From Hydractinia symbiolongicarpus (taxonomy: Eukaryota > Cnidaria > Hydrozoa > Anthoathecata > Hydractiniidae), in the NCBI RefSeq assembly GCF_029227915.1, contig NC_079876.1, forward strand, positions 11,904,001 through 11,968,000: a stretch of DNA of 64,000 bases. The letters run 5' to 3'. Every line of letters starts with the position of its first letter. The stretch's first letter is position 1. A program made the translations under genes and the position numbers. The notes below the pieces were generated by a model. It was not told the origin of the DNA and searched no databases. It saw only the letters and a program-made list of their open reading frames with translations. Positions 1 through 11,700 of this stretch are shown here, in pieces.

Positions 1-447
1 GTGTGCTACCAAAAGCATATGATGTAAATAAAAAGGAAAAAAAAAAAAAATTCCAATAAACTTATTTTGCAAGTAGAGCATGAAACTTTAACGCCACTAG
101 CGATATCCGTGTGTGGCGGAATGGGTCGCGTGTGTCGAAAGTTCTATACTCGGCTTTCCGAAATGATTTCTGAAAAGCGTAAACAACATTTTTTAAAACT
201 TTCAGCATAGATATGACGTAACATTTGTTTTGCGCTTATCAAGTCTATATGCATGTGTGTTCGAGGAAGTCGATCAGTCTTTTCATCTAACCTTGTCGCA
301 TCTCTGTCAGTGGATCCTAAAGTAGTTCTGCTACCTTTATATATCATACTTATGTCGACATCAACTGAATAGCATTTTTCTTTTAATAAAGCGGCGATAT
401 TTCGGTATAGAAAAATTATAACAAATTATTTTATTGAAATGTATGTA
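1..447. other. gene-free AT-rich stretch
   Basis: No exon-like segment, RNA gene or repeat structure is recognisable here. The single short minus-strand reading frame at 144-347 shows no family resemblance and no clear splice context. Confidence 0.4.
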
Positions 448-627
448 CAGTTGACTCTCTCTAATCCGAATCTCAAGGGGGATAATTCTCTTTCAGATTA
501 CAGAGAGTCGGATAGTAGAAAGTAGATTATGAGAGTTTCTTAAGGAAAATTGACGCTGATTTTTAATTTGTTCGGATTATAGTTAAAAATTCGGATAATA
601 GAGATTCGGATCGGAGAGAGTCAACTG
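448..627. mobile_element. 180-bp pogo/Tigger-like MITE with TA target duplication
   Basis: The two ends are inverted repeats: CAGTTGACTCTCTCTAATCC at 448 matches the reverse complement of the right end, with a one-base difference near ATCCGA. The element is flanked on both sides by TA (446-447 and 628-629), the target used by Tc1/mariner/pogo transposases. The inside is short and AT-rich with no coding potential. It is therefore a non-autonomous element that would need a transposase supplied elsewhere. The pogo/Tigger assignment rests on the CAGT..ACTCTCT start and the TA target and is an inference. Confidence 0.8.
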
Positions 628-629
628 TA

Positions 630-1300
630 TATACGTTTTAATTAAATATAATGTTCAAAAAAGGACCATAATTTTTTTGTAACATACTGTGTGCTTCTAT
701 GCTACCTTCGTGTAGTATGGATGGAGCATGATGACGGGTCTATTCAGAGCAATACGCTAACTATCTTGTGAACTGCCTTAGTCTATTAGAATTACTAAAA
801 CCTTTTAGAAATAACTCAACAAATTTTACTGTTTTGCAAAAAAAAAAAATGCTAGAGTACTATTTCTTTTTAGGAGTCAAAATATACCCAATATTAGCTA
901 AATCAAATTCTATTCATACTATTATTACCTAATAGCTATTTTCAACCGGTTATTATGAGAAAGTCTTAGCGTTCAATGGCTAGAGAGCCTTAAGAACGGG
1001 CCTAGGACAGCACAATATAACTTAACTTCGTAGCAACCATAACAGTCATAACTCAATTTTATTTAGCTAGTTAGACTATATTAATAACTATGTCCCTCCA
1101 ATAGTTTTTCTAACAGCTACGAACAAAATAAGTCCATATACATTTTTATCATTTTTGTCATAAGGTTTTAGTTTTAAAAATATTGAAAGTTCAAAATCGC
1201 ATTAAACTGCTTCCTATGAACAGCAAAAAAACATATGATACACATAAGTATTTTTCTGAAATATCGTTTTTTTTGTGTATGGATAGTTATTCAACTCTAC
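630..1300. other. gene-free stretch
   Basis: AT-rich DNA with short homopolymers (for example the A-run near 840). I see no exon, RNA gene or repeat that I can support. Confidence 0.35.
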
Positions 1301-1317
1301 TGCTTGTTTCAATATCT

Positions 1318-2610
1318 CTCTTTTGATAGATGTATGGATAGGTGTCCCACATTCCTTCATTTTTACTGCGTCGAATAAAGTATTCCGTGAATTGAGCTGT
1401 TAGAACATCTAAGGTTGGCGTGCTAAATATTTTAATTCGCGCGAAGGGTAAGATCAAAAAATGCGTTTTTCAAATGATGCATGTATATTGATAAAATCTC
1501 TATTTTTATAAGGTATGGATGGATCTCTCATTTGATTGGTTGTTTACTGAGTAGAACTAATTTTGTATACACAGGTCTGCTAGGACATGCTGTATGTTTT
1601 TCCGCCTGAAGATATTTTGCAAAATATCCTTTTAATATTGTATGGTGGTATGGATCGGTCTCCCTTGTTCCTGCTTCTTACTGAGTGGAATAAAGTCTTC
1701 CCGTGAATTTACATGCTAGGACATCTGATATTATCGCGCGTGATTGTTATCGGAGTGGAACGAAGTGTTTTTAGACATATCTGGTAGGGTCTTCTTCTTG
1801 ATTGCTTCTTTGTGGTGTAGAATAAAGTTTCGCTTTTGATTCGCTTACTAGCTAAATCTCCTTTTTAGTAGTGTATGGATGGATATCTAACATTATATTC
1901 AGCGTGAAAGGCAACTTCCAAAATTCTCATTTCAAATGATGTATGGATAGGTCTAACACTCTCGTGCCTGTTTTCTGAGTGGAATAAAGTCTTTTCTCGA
2001 ATTGGCCGACCAAGAGATTTAATACTTCACCTTTCGCGATAGCGTTTTTATCAGATATCTTTTAGGTTGTATGTCAGGATCTTTTGCTCCCTTGCCTGTT
2101 TACAAAGTAGAAGAAAGGCTTTTTTATTCGCTTGCTAGAACATTGAACATTTCATTTGGTGCGAGCTTCTTCCTACAATGTGCGAGAGAGCTTTAACAAA
2201 ATCTTTGATGTATGCACATGCAATGATATACGCACGCGCGTGCTACTCGCCCTTTCGATTTTTGAGTAGAAAAAAGTGATCGTTGGACCGTTTTTTATTC
2301 TGTTCTTTTTTTTTATATTGCGTAAGATTATTTCCCAAAATACTTTTTTAATGATGAATTGATAGGTTTCGCTACTTGTCTAATTGTTTTTTAATCAGAA
2401 TAAGATTTGCCTTGTTTAGCTTCACAAAACATTCAATATCGTATATATTGCGGGAATGGTTTCCTAAATTTTGTTTTCAGTATTGTATGTGTAGGTGTGG
2501 ATGTGCCAGGCTAATTGCCTAAATATTTACCCTAATAGGACATCTTTCCCAATTACTTAATACAATTCGCTTGCTTGTGTACTGACTAGAATAAAGTTTC
2601 CCCTTGCTTT
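1318..2610. repeat. degenerate tandem repeat, unit roughly 140-180 bp
   Basis: Two word-pairs recur in fixed order. The first resembles GTATGGATGGATCTC (near 1329, 1511, 1648, 1868, 1937 and 2067). The second resembles CTGAGTGGAATAAAGTCTT (near 1365, 1550, 1680, 1760, 1817, 1978, 2105 and 2585), usually followed by a GAATT-containing segment. Spacing is irregular and copies have diverged, so this is an old tandem array or serially duplicated element. No protein is encoded. Confidence 0.65.
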
Positions 2611-4337
2611 TTTGTTTCCGAACAAACTCGTTAAAATTTAGAACAGTTGTACACATTTCATGTGATAAAAAAAGACCTTAAATGTTAATCGAGATATTTA
2701 GTAGGCCTTTGCGTTTTAATTCTTAGTATTTAACCAGAATTTTAAAATTTGTTTAACGATGAATTTCACGTTGCAAAAAATAAATGCGTACGGTACGGTA
2801 TGGATGGATGCGTTGTTTTATGAATGACGAGCATATGCCATAACCCATTGGGTAATCAATTACTCTGCAAGTAATAAAAGAGACACAGTTACATTAATAC
2901 ATGCAGCCATGCCGCCGAGCATGGTGATACATACTAACTTTCTGCAGCCCTTCCCTGGCCACTTCCCAGCTGAACTTGTGTTATGTTATATAAGTACAAC
3001 GTCGTCCGTAGCGAGGTTATAATAATACAACCTCGTCCCTGGCTATAATCGCTGTTGCGATGTCAGAAAAATACAACTAGTAGCTGGATATTTACGTTAC
3101 ACTTTAATAAGGGACATTAAATTAACGTGAATTTTTAAAAAAATCTGGCTAAAAAGCGAAAATAGCCGAAAACCAGTTGGCTGCAACAAAGTTTTCAGAT
3201 AGGTGGCTACACCCTTTACTTTAGAAAAAAATTTTGCGAAAGTCTAAAGTTTGTTAATTCAAGGAGACAACAGTTTCAACAAACCTGTAATACTTAGCTA
3301 CGGTTTTTAACTCACAATTAATTTTGTAACAACAAGCTTTATGATGTGTTTTTATTTGAAGTGACATTGAATTTCGTGAATTCCAAGTAAATTAAGTCTA
3401 TTGTTGCAAGACTATGAAAGTTATTGGTTCGAATCCAATCCATCTTTAAAAGGTGGTAGTTCAAATTAAAGAACAACATGGTGTGCAGTAATAATCCAAA
3501 ACAATAATCCAAATCAATTCAAAATTTGTAATTCATTCAGTAATACACTTATTCTATCTTTTTGTGTGCAAAATTGCAGTGTAATAGAATAAGCTACATT
3601 AATCTCCGGTATTTTAATTATTTTTAATTGCCATTGATCATAAGAACCGCCGTACGCTTTGTTACCCAGTCTTTTGTAACCACATCATCAAGTTCTATCC
3701 AAGCCAGTACCGGTAAGTAACGATATGGAGGAGATTCTTATTTATCTTTTGCTGCTTTTTTAAAATGGAAACAAATCAGAAATTTAAGCTCTTCGAATTT
3801 TTCTACCGTGATTAATCAAAAGTTAAGGCTCTTTACATTGCTTTTTAATGGTTCGACAACGAAGATTTGAACAGCCAGATTTGAATAGTAAAGTTGTTGG
3901 GTTTTGACAAGGTTTAAAATGTTCTCCTTATGACATTTTTGACTTCTAAGGGCTTTGTTTTTACAACATACTCACTATAAAAAACGGACAATATATCGAT
4001 AATGTAGAATTGATATTATGTCCATATGCACTGCAATGAACGGGCTTCTAAATATTGACATATTGACCATATGTATGAAAAATGGATATATTGATGATTT
4101 TTTCAGGAGATCCGAGAATCCATATAATATAGAGAACTGGTGACTATGTCAGGACGGAGTGCATCGCTGCTGCGTCTATCCGCTGCACTGCAGGGCGCTC
4201 CGCGGTTTACGGACTACTGCATCCTTGTTCCCCATCCTCTTCCCTCTTTCAAACAAGGAAATATAACACTAAGATTTATTTATTAACGTCATCATCAGGT
4301 ATCTACAAACTTGAGAAGCCGCCACTTACACTAAGCT
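2611..4337. other. gene-free stretch with foldback debris
   Basis: No supported gene. Near 3000-3050 there are two pieces of the cnidarian-style AACCTCGTCC motif in opposite orientation (CGAGGTTATA and ACAACCTCGTCCCTGG), probably remnants of the foldback family seen again at 50.2-51 kb. A GC-richer patch at 4150-4250 has no recognisable coding content. Confidence 0.35.
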
Positions 4338-4508
4338 GAGTCTGTAGCCAGGATACCCAGCTCAACCTTCCATAACATTTCATATCATACTTTATGACTA
4401 ACCTAGTTATTTAAGCTTTCTTTGATAGAGAAAGAAAAAATTGATCATAAAGGCGGTTTGAAGGGAAAACGCTGGGTCTCCTGGCTAAATTTGTGGCTAG
4501 ACAGACTC
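4338..4508. mobile_element. foldback/MITE-like inverted repeat
   Basis: GAGTCTGT followed by AGCCAGGATACCCAGC at 4338-4362 is the inverse of GCTGGGTCTCCTGGCT near 4470, which continues to ACAGACTC at 4501-4508. The right arm has about 11 extra bases between the two blocks. The spacer is AT-rich and non-coding. I could not define a target-site duplication, so the class is unknown. Confidence 0.55.
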
Positions 4509-5399
4509 GTTTTTTCACAGAACTGTGCGTTTCTCTGCACGATAGTCGTTTAGGGGACGTAGGTAATGTTTATTTACAGGTAATCAAGATTCTAATATGA
4601 TTCTAATAAGTGGAAAACAATAAACTGCCGTCATTAGCTAGGAGGGGGAGAGGTGGGGGTGGCTTTTGGAGATGGCCAGTCAGTTAGGCGCGTACAAGAG
4701 TTATCTTACCTTCTTTCTTGCCTCCAGCGGTGAGTTAGGGGGCCACCAATCCATACTGTGTATTTTACCGTGGTCACTCACAAACAGAGTTGTTTGCCAT
4801 GGTATAGACAACCGCAAAAAACTAAATTGTTTAAAAAGGATAATTACCATAGCACAAGAACTCACAGTATAGTACTAAATTTGCACAAAGTAAAAGGCTA
4901 AGAGTATAAAATATCAATTGTTTAATAACATTCTATGAAGTATTCCATAATGGAAAATCATTTGAAACTTAAGTAATCAGCATGAGATAGTTTGTTGGGA
5001 AAGGTTGCTGAATATCGTTCCATTATTTAAAAGAATGACCGCTGAGCGAATGTAAATTGGAGGTGGTTGTTTATCTACACTAGGTACACTAGGTACACTA
5101 GGTAACTTGTGAGTGAAGTGCAGAGCAAGTATATTTCGAGCTAAAAATGGTTCCTTCCTGATCAATATAGTAAATTTCAAAAAGAATAATTGAAACAAGA
5201 ACGTATTGAAATTTCAATAAACACATTGAAAATGTGTATGTACTTTTCAAGAAACAATCACACAATGGTTCCATGGCGAAAATCTATTTCATGAAATTTA
5301 ATTTCATTTTTTTAAAAGTTTTCTTCAATTCAATTCAATCTTGCAAAGTTTCTATGATTACAGTAAGTAAGATATATTCTATCATCTGAATATATCTTC
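4509..5399. other. gene-free stretch
   Basis: No supported gene. The only structure is a 9-bp microsatellite at 5083-5105 (CTAGGTACA repeated about three times). Confidence 0.35.
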
Positions 5400-6280
5400 T
5401 TGTTTCATGCAAAAGATCTAGAGTGGATCTCAACAAAGAATTATCCTGCTAGCAAAATGGAAAATTTACTCCGTGAAAAACTTAAAAATAACAACAGCAA
5501 GCGAAAAGAAACGACACCTTATTTCATGGGCAGAAGCAACGCATATAAGGACAAACAAGAAACAAAGAAGGCAGATAATAAAAGGAGAATTGAATTACAT
5601 AGTATGTAAATCTGTGGAGACGTTGATAAAGACTTCATGAAATGTTATAACACCATTGCGGGGGCATTGGTGTACCTCGTGTTGAGGAGAAGTCTGGCGA
5701 AGACAGTGATTTTGATTTCCCATGGATGGAAAATATAGAGATTGGTAAGTAGAATTGTTGTTACATTTCTTGACACTTCATATATCATGATTTTACACTC
5801 ATTGTGAAAACATTCGGGTTGAGGTACTGTAGGGTTTAAAAAATAATGGCGACAACGAAAATGAGTTGTTGAAAAGATGCGAAGAAGAAGTCGGCATACT
5901 CAAAAAAGAAATGTCTAGCTACTGGCTTTTTTACAGTATAATTGGAAAATGAGATAGATGTCAATAGCTTCAACTTTTATGCGAATGAGGTATGCTGAGT
6001 GCTTCTTTTGCCTAATTGTGCTAGTTTATATTTATATTTTTTTTTTTTTGGTTTTGTCAAATGTTCAGGATTCTTCTTTATTGTGTGCTTTTGATTGGGA
6101 TATCTTAACAACAGCTCTTGCAGTTTTAAAACTTAGGATTAGATATGGTTTCTCAAATGCTTTTCTATGACATTTTTTTATATTTCAGTGCTTACCAATG
6201 GCGAAAAGGTTAATCCTGAAGAGAGGCATGTTTCCCTGTCCGGCTCAGACAGTGACCCGAAATAATGTAGCTGTTATCGT
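5400..6280 (+). pseudogene. possible fragments of a spliced gene, unrecognised
   Basis: Several short, hydrophilic, exon-like stretches lie in order on the plus strand. One at 5400-5600 is Lys/Asn/Glu-rich (contains KMENLLREKLKNNN). One at about 5670-5752 encodes an acidic segment with SGEDSDFDFPWMENIEI and ends at a good donor (TTGGTAAGT). One at about 5850-5945 contains ELLKRCEEEVGILKKEM. One starting after the acceptor TATATTTCAG at 6188 reads LTNGEKVNPEERHVSLSGSD. Composition and splice-like borders suggest real coding DNA, but I recognise no family and cannot connect all frames, so it may be a decayed gene or part of a transposon. Confidence 0.3.
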
Positions 6281-6441
6281 CTGTATTTATTATTTGAACT
6301 ACCATAGCTCTTTTCCGGGATTACATATTTTTTTAAGATTTCGTATCGTATCCGAAATCTTGTTTAAACGGGCTTTTTCCTCCTTCGTTTTCCTTCTTAT
6401 CCTTCTCACTCATTTCACACAGTATGTTCTATTGTTTGTAA

Positions 6442-6625
6442 TCTCTTTAATAATAGCCGTCGTCTGTCTGTCTGTGTGTCCGCGAATACCGTGTCCCGTA
6501 ACGGAAACACGAATTTTTAAAATGCGCATCAATACCAAATGCGATATATTTCTGTCCACTTTGTTGCAACGGGTTAATTTGAAGGACGGACGACCCCGTG
6601 GATTTTTCCACGGGCTAACGACTAG
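6442..6625 (+). mobile_element. non-autonomous mini-Helitron, copy 1 of a tandem pair
   Basis: It starts with TC directly after an A (6441) and ends with CTAG followed by T, as Helitrons do when they insert between A and T without a target duplication. Eight bases before the terminal CTAG is the expected 3' hairpin, CCCGTGG-ATTTTT-CCACGGG (about 6593-6614). The start (TCTCTTTAATAATAGCCGTC) is followed by CTGT microsatellite sequence. There is no coding capacity, so it depends on a Rep/helicase elsewhere. Similar elements recur at 40888-41217. Confidence 0.75.
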
Positions 6626-6782
6626 TCTCTATAATAATAGCCGTCGTCTGTCTGTCTCTGCGCGGACCCCCCGCTGAGTTAGAAAATGATGTAGCGGAAA
6701 CCTGAATATCAAATGCGATATATTTTTATCCACTTTGCTGCGACAGGTAAATATAAAGGACGGGCGACTAATTAACGACTAG
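6626..6782 (+). mobile_element. non-autonomous mini-Helitron, copy 2, hairpin deleted
   Basis: It begins with TCTCTATAATAATAGCCGTC immediately after the CTAG of copy 1, with no intervening base, and ends ATTAACGACTAG at 6782 followed by T. It matches copy 1 over most of its length but has lost the CCCGTGG/CCACGGG hairpin just before the end. Head-to-tail abutment of this kind is known for rolling-circle transposons, either from insertion at the 3' junction or from read-through. Confidence 0.75.
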
Positions 6783-7667
6783 TCAATTTATATTATCAAC
6801 TTGTGTCAAGTCATTAAAGTATGTTTCTGAACTATAAAGGGAATGAAATAAATTGAATTTGTTCCGAAATCTTTTAGCCTGCAAGGACTTTTCATTCTAC
6901 TTTAATCAAGAAGAGAAAAACTAATAGCTCTATACTATATTTTAACTATTTGTAGAATATATATTTTTCCCTTTTTAACAAGTAGTTAATTGCTTCTTAG
7001 AATAATACAAGACGTATAATATACGTAAAACTAGCACACCTCATACGTGACACTGTATTATACATATTCATTTGTGGAAATAAATTGAAATCAATCACAA
7101 TGGGCTATCAAACGGAAAGTGAATGTCTCAAAATATCATTCCCTATGTAATATATTAAAAAGGATGACCACAAGCTTGATCATATTATTTTTGAAGTAAT
7201 CATATAAAAAACTTCCTATATTAACAAAAAGCAATTCATAAAGAAGTAGCAATCTTTTTGTAAAACATTCTGTGATGCCACGGATGCTAATTGTTTTGAC
7301 TTTCGTAGTGCATGAGCATATTTTTAGAAAGTAACTTTTAGTCTGTGAAATACACAAACACCACTAGATTTCATCAAGACTCTACAACTATAACCTACAA
7401 TCGTTCAATATATATTAACAATTGTTTCACAAAAAACGGATTCTTCTATATTCGAAAGCATAACAGATTAATCCTTGGCGAAGACGGCGTGATACATATT
7501 TGCCGAAAACTTTGTTCCGGTATATGTTAACAAGTTTTAATGTTGTGAAACAAAAAAAGGTTTCTTTCAACCAAGAGATAATCGGCATATACAAAAGTAT
7601 TCAGGTCTTAATTCATCGAAACAAGACAAGTAGAGTTCGTATATGTGACAATACCTTAGACACATTT
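6783..7667. other. gene-free stretch
   Basis: AT-rich DNA. The short reading frames at 7136-7751 show no family signature or convincing splice sites. Confidence 0.35.
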
Positions 7668-8365
7668 CATTTTCCGGCCAAAATTAAGCGAAACGAGAGA
7701 AACATGGAGCGCTTAATTGATAATGGCATAGACAAGTGCCGACTTCGGTGATTTTTGGTCTAAAATTTCGTTTTATATTGTCAAAATTGAACGAAACAAG
7801 AGAAACATGGAGCGTTTAACTGATATTATCATAGACAAGCGCCAAATTCGGTAACTTTTGTTCTGAAATTTTATATTCCGGCCAAAATTGAATGTTAAAA
7901 AGTATTATCTAAAAGGTTATGAAAGGCCCAATTCACCAAAACAACTGAACCTGTTATGTATAGATTGCTTCTAGAAACATGACCATTTTCCTGAATTTTT
8001 ATCAATGGCCTAGCTCACCGAAACAAGTAATTCTATTATGTACGGATTGCTTCTCGAAACAGGATCTTTTTCCTGAATGTTTATCAATGGCTCAATTTAC
8101 CGAAATAACCGCATCTGTGATATATGGATTGCTTCTAGAAATAGGAGCTTTTTCCTGAATGCTTAACAATGGCCCAATCCACCGAAACAACTGAATCTGA
8201 GATGTATGGATTGCTTCTAGAAACAGGAGCTCTTTCCTGAAGGTTTATCAAAGGTCTAATTTACTGAAACAACCGAATCTGTGATGTATGGATTGCTTCT
8301 AAAACAGGAGCTTTTTTCTAAATTTTTATCAAGGGTCTAATTTACGGAAACAACCGTATCTCTTA
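7668..8365. repeat. two adjacent tandem-repeat families (about 120 bp and 83 bp units)
   Basis: At 7668-7890 a unit of about 120 bp is present about twice. It contains CGAAACRAGAGAAACATGGA and GACAAGYGCC, with the CCGGCCAAAATT word at both borders. From about 7921 to 8365 an 83-bp unit is repeated five to six times. Each copy has a CAATGGCCYAATTYACCG-like start, then CGAAACAACYGAATCTGTGA, TATGGATTGCTTCTAGAAAC and a TTTTTCCTGAATGTTTATC end. Copies begin near 7925, 8007, 8089, 8170, 8253 and 8336. Both units contain the short word CGAAACAA, so they may share ancestry. Non-coding. Confidence 0.8.
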
Positions 8366-8792
8366 CGTAATACTGATCACTCGCCTTCACTAATGGTATT
8401 TGGAACATACGTTGCTTGTGATGTATTCTGTTAGACTCAAACAAACTGATCATGTCTCGTTGGGTAAGCGCAGTAAAACACAAGATGTGAAATTGAAAAT
8501 GAATATTTAGGCGTGTCTGCTAAATTTGTGTCTTTGCCTCTGATATTATAATGACCACTGGCGAATCGGCCATCATGGCTTGTTTATCTACTAACTACAA
8601 TTGATGTACTAATGAGAATCTTTTTGTGGGAAGATGTCCAGATAATTTTTCGTTTGTATATAGTGCGAGACCATCATGGCGATGGTAGTCACTTGAACGC
8701 CGTTTTCCCCAGTTCAATTTAACTGAAAAGTTAGAATATTTTTTGAAACTATTTGTATGAAGCTTAACTGCTGTAAACCCCTGCGCTTCTTA
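8366..8792. other. gene-free stretch before the satellite
   Basis: Nothing supportable beyond ordinary AT-rich sequence. The ATG at 8757 that opens the long satellite reading frame lies here but is not credible as a gene start. Confidence 0.35.
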
Positions 8793-11700
8793 ACAGGCTA
8801 CTACACTCTACTACAAGCTATTACAGGCTACTACACTCTGCTACAGAGAAATACGCTCTGCTACGCTCTACTACAGGCTACTACACTCTACTACAGAGAA
8901 GTACGCTTTACTACAGAGAAATACATTCTACTACGCTCTACTACAGGCTACTACACTCTACTACAAACTACTACAGGCTACTACACTCTGCTACAGAGAA
9001 ATACGCTCTACTACGCTCTACTACACGCTACTACACTCTACTACAGAGAAATTCGCTTTACTACAGAGAAATACGCTCTACCACAGAGAAATACGCTCTA
9101 CTACGCTCTACTACACGCTACTACGCTATACTACACGCTACTACACTCTACTACAGAGAAATACGCATTACTACAGAGAAATACGCTCTACTACAGAGAA
9201 ATACGCTCTACTACGCTCTACTACACGCTACTACGCTCTACTGCACGCTACTACGCTCTACTACAGGCTACTACACTCTACTACAGAGAAATACGCTTTA
9301 CTACAGAGAAATACATTCTACTACGCTCTACTACACGCTACTACACTCTACTACAAGCTACTACAAGCTACTACACTCTACTACAGAGAAATACGCCTTA
9401 CTACAGAGAAATACATTCTACTACGCTCTACTACACGCTACTACACTCTACTACAAGCTACTACAGGCTACTACACTCTACTACAGAGAAATACGCTTTA
9501 CTACAGAGAAATACATTCTACTACGCTCTACTACACGCTACTACGCTCTACTACACGCTACTACGCTCTACTACAGGCTACTACACTCTACTACAGAGAA
9601 ATACGCTTTACTACAGAGAAATACATTCTACTACGCTCTACTACACGCTACTACACTCTACTACAAGCTACTACACTGTACTACAAGCTACTACAGGCTA
9701 CTACACTCTACTACAGAGAAATACATTCTACTACGCTCTACTACACGCTACTACACTCTACTACAAGCTACTACAGGCTACTACACTCTGCTACAGAGAA
9801 ATACGCTTTACTACAGAGAAATACATTCTACTACGCTCTACTACACGCTACTACGCTCTACTACATGCTACTACACTCTACTACAGAGAAATACGCTTTA
9901 CTACAGAGAAATACATTCTACTACGCTCTACTACACGCTACTACACTCTACTACAAGCTACTACACTGTACTACAAGCTACTACAGGCTACTACACTCTA
10001 CTACAGAGAAATACATTCTACTACGCTCTACTACACGCTACTACACTCTACTACAAGCTACTACAGGCTACTACACACTACTACAGAGAAATACGCTTTA
10101 CTACAGAGAAATACATTCTACTACGCTCTACTGCACGCTACTACGCTCTACTACAGGCTACTACACTCTACTACAGAGAAATACGCTTTAGTACAGGAAA
10201 TACATTCTACTACACTCTACTACAAGCTACTACAGGCTACTACACTCTACTACAGAGAAATACGCTTTACTACAGAGAAATACATTCTACTACGCTCTAC
10301 TACACGCTACTACACTCTACTACAAGCTACTACAGGCTACTACACTCTACTACAGAGAAATACGCTTTACTACAGAGAAATACATTCTACTACGCTCTAC
10401 TACACGCTACTACGCTCTACTACACGCTACTACACTCTACTACAGAGAAATACGCTTTACTACAGAGAAATACATTCTACTACGCTCTACTACACGCTAC
10501 TACACTCTACTACAAGCTACTACACTGTACTACAAGCTACTACAGGCTACTACACTCTACTACAGAGAAATACATTCTACTACGCTCTACTACACGCTAC
10601 TACACTCTACTACAAGCTACTACAGGCTACTACACTCTACTACAGAGAAATACGCTTTACTACAGAGAAATACATTCTACTACGCTCTACTACACGCTAC
10701 TACGCTCTACTACACGCTACTACGCTCTACTACAGGCTACTACACTCTACTACAGAGAAATACGCTTTACTACAGAGAAATACATTCTACTACGCTCTAC
10801 TACACGCTACTACACTCTACTACAAGCTACTACACTGTACTACAAGCTACTACAGGCTACTACACTCTACTACAGAGAAATACATTCTACTACGCTCTAC
10901 TACACGCTACTACACTCTACTACAAGCTACTACAGGCTACTACACTCTACTACAGAGAAATACGCTTTACTACAGAGAAATACATTCTACTACGCTCTAC
11001 TACACGCTACTACACTCTACTACAAGCTACTACAGGCTACTACACTCTGCTACAGAGAAATACGCTTTACTACAGAGAAATACATTCTACTACGCTCTAC
11101 TACACGCTACTACGCTCTACTACATGCTACTACACTGTACTACAGAGAAATACGCTTTACTACAGAGAAATACATTCTACTACGCTCTACTACACGCTAC
11201 TACACTCTACTACAAGCTACTACACTGTACTACAAGCTACTACAGGCTACTACTCTCTACTACAGAGAAATACATTCTACTACGCTCTACTACACGCTAC
11301 TACACTCTACTACAAGCTACTACACTGTACTACAAGCTACTACAGGCTACTACACTCTACTACAGAGAAATACATTCTACTACGCTCTACTACACGCTAC
11401 TACACTCTACTACAAGCTACTACAGGCTACTACACTCTACTACAGAGAAATACGCTTTACTACAGAGAAATACATTCTACTACGCTCTACTACACGCTAC
11501 TACGCTCTACTACACGCTACTACGCTCTACTACAGGCTACTACACTCTACTACAGAGAAATACGCTTTACTACAGAGAAATACATTCTACTACGCTCTAC
11601 TACACGCTACTAAACTCTACTACAAGCTACTACACTGTACTACAAGCTACTACAGGCTACTACACTCTACTACAGAGAAATACATTCTACTACGCTCTAC

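Noticed and set aside
3400-3455. tRNA-like segment with TTGGTTCGAATCCAA
   Set aside because: It has a good T-arm and a possible anticodon stem but no recognisable D-arm, A-box or acceptor stem. Probably chance or an old SINE trace.
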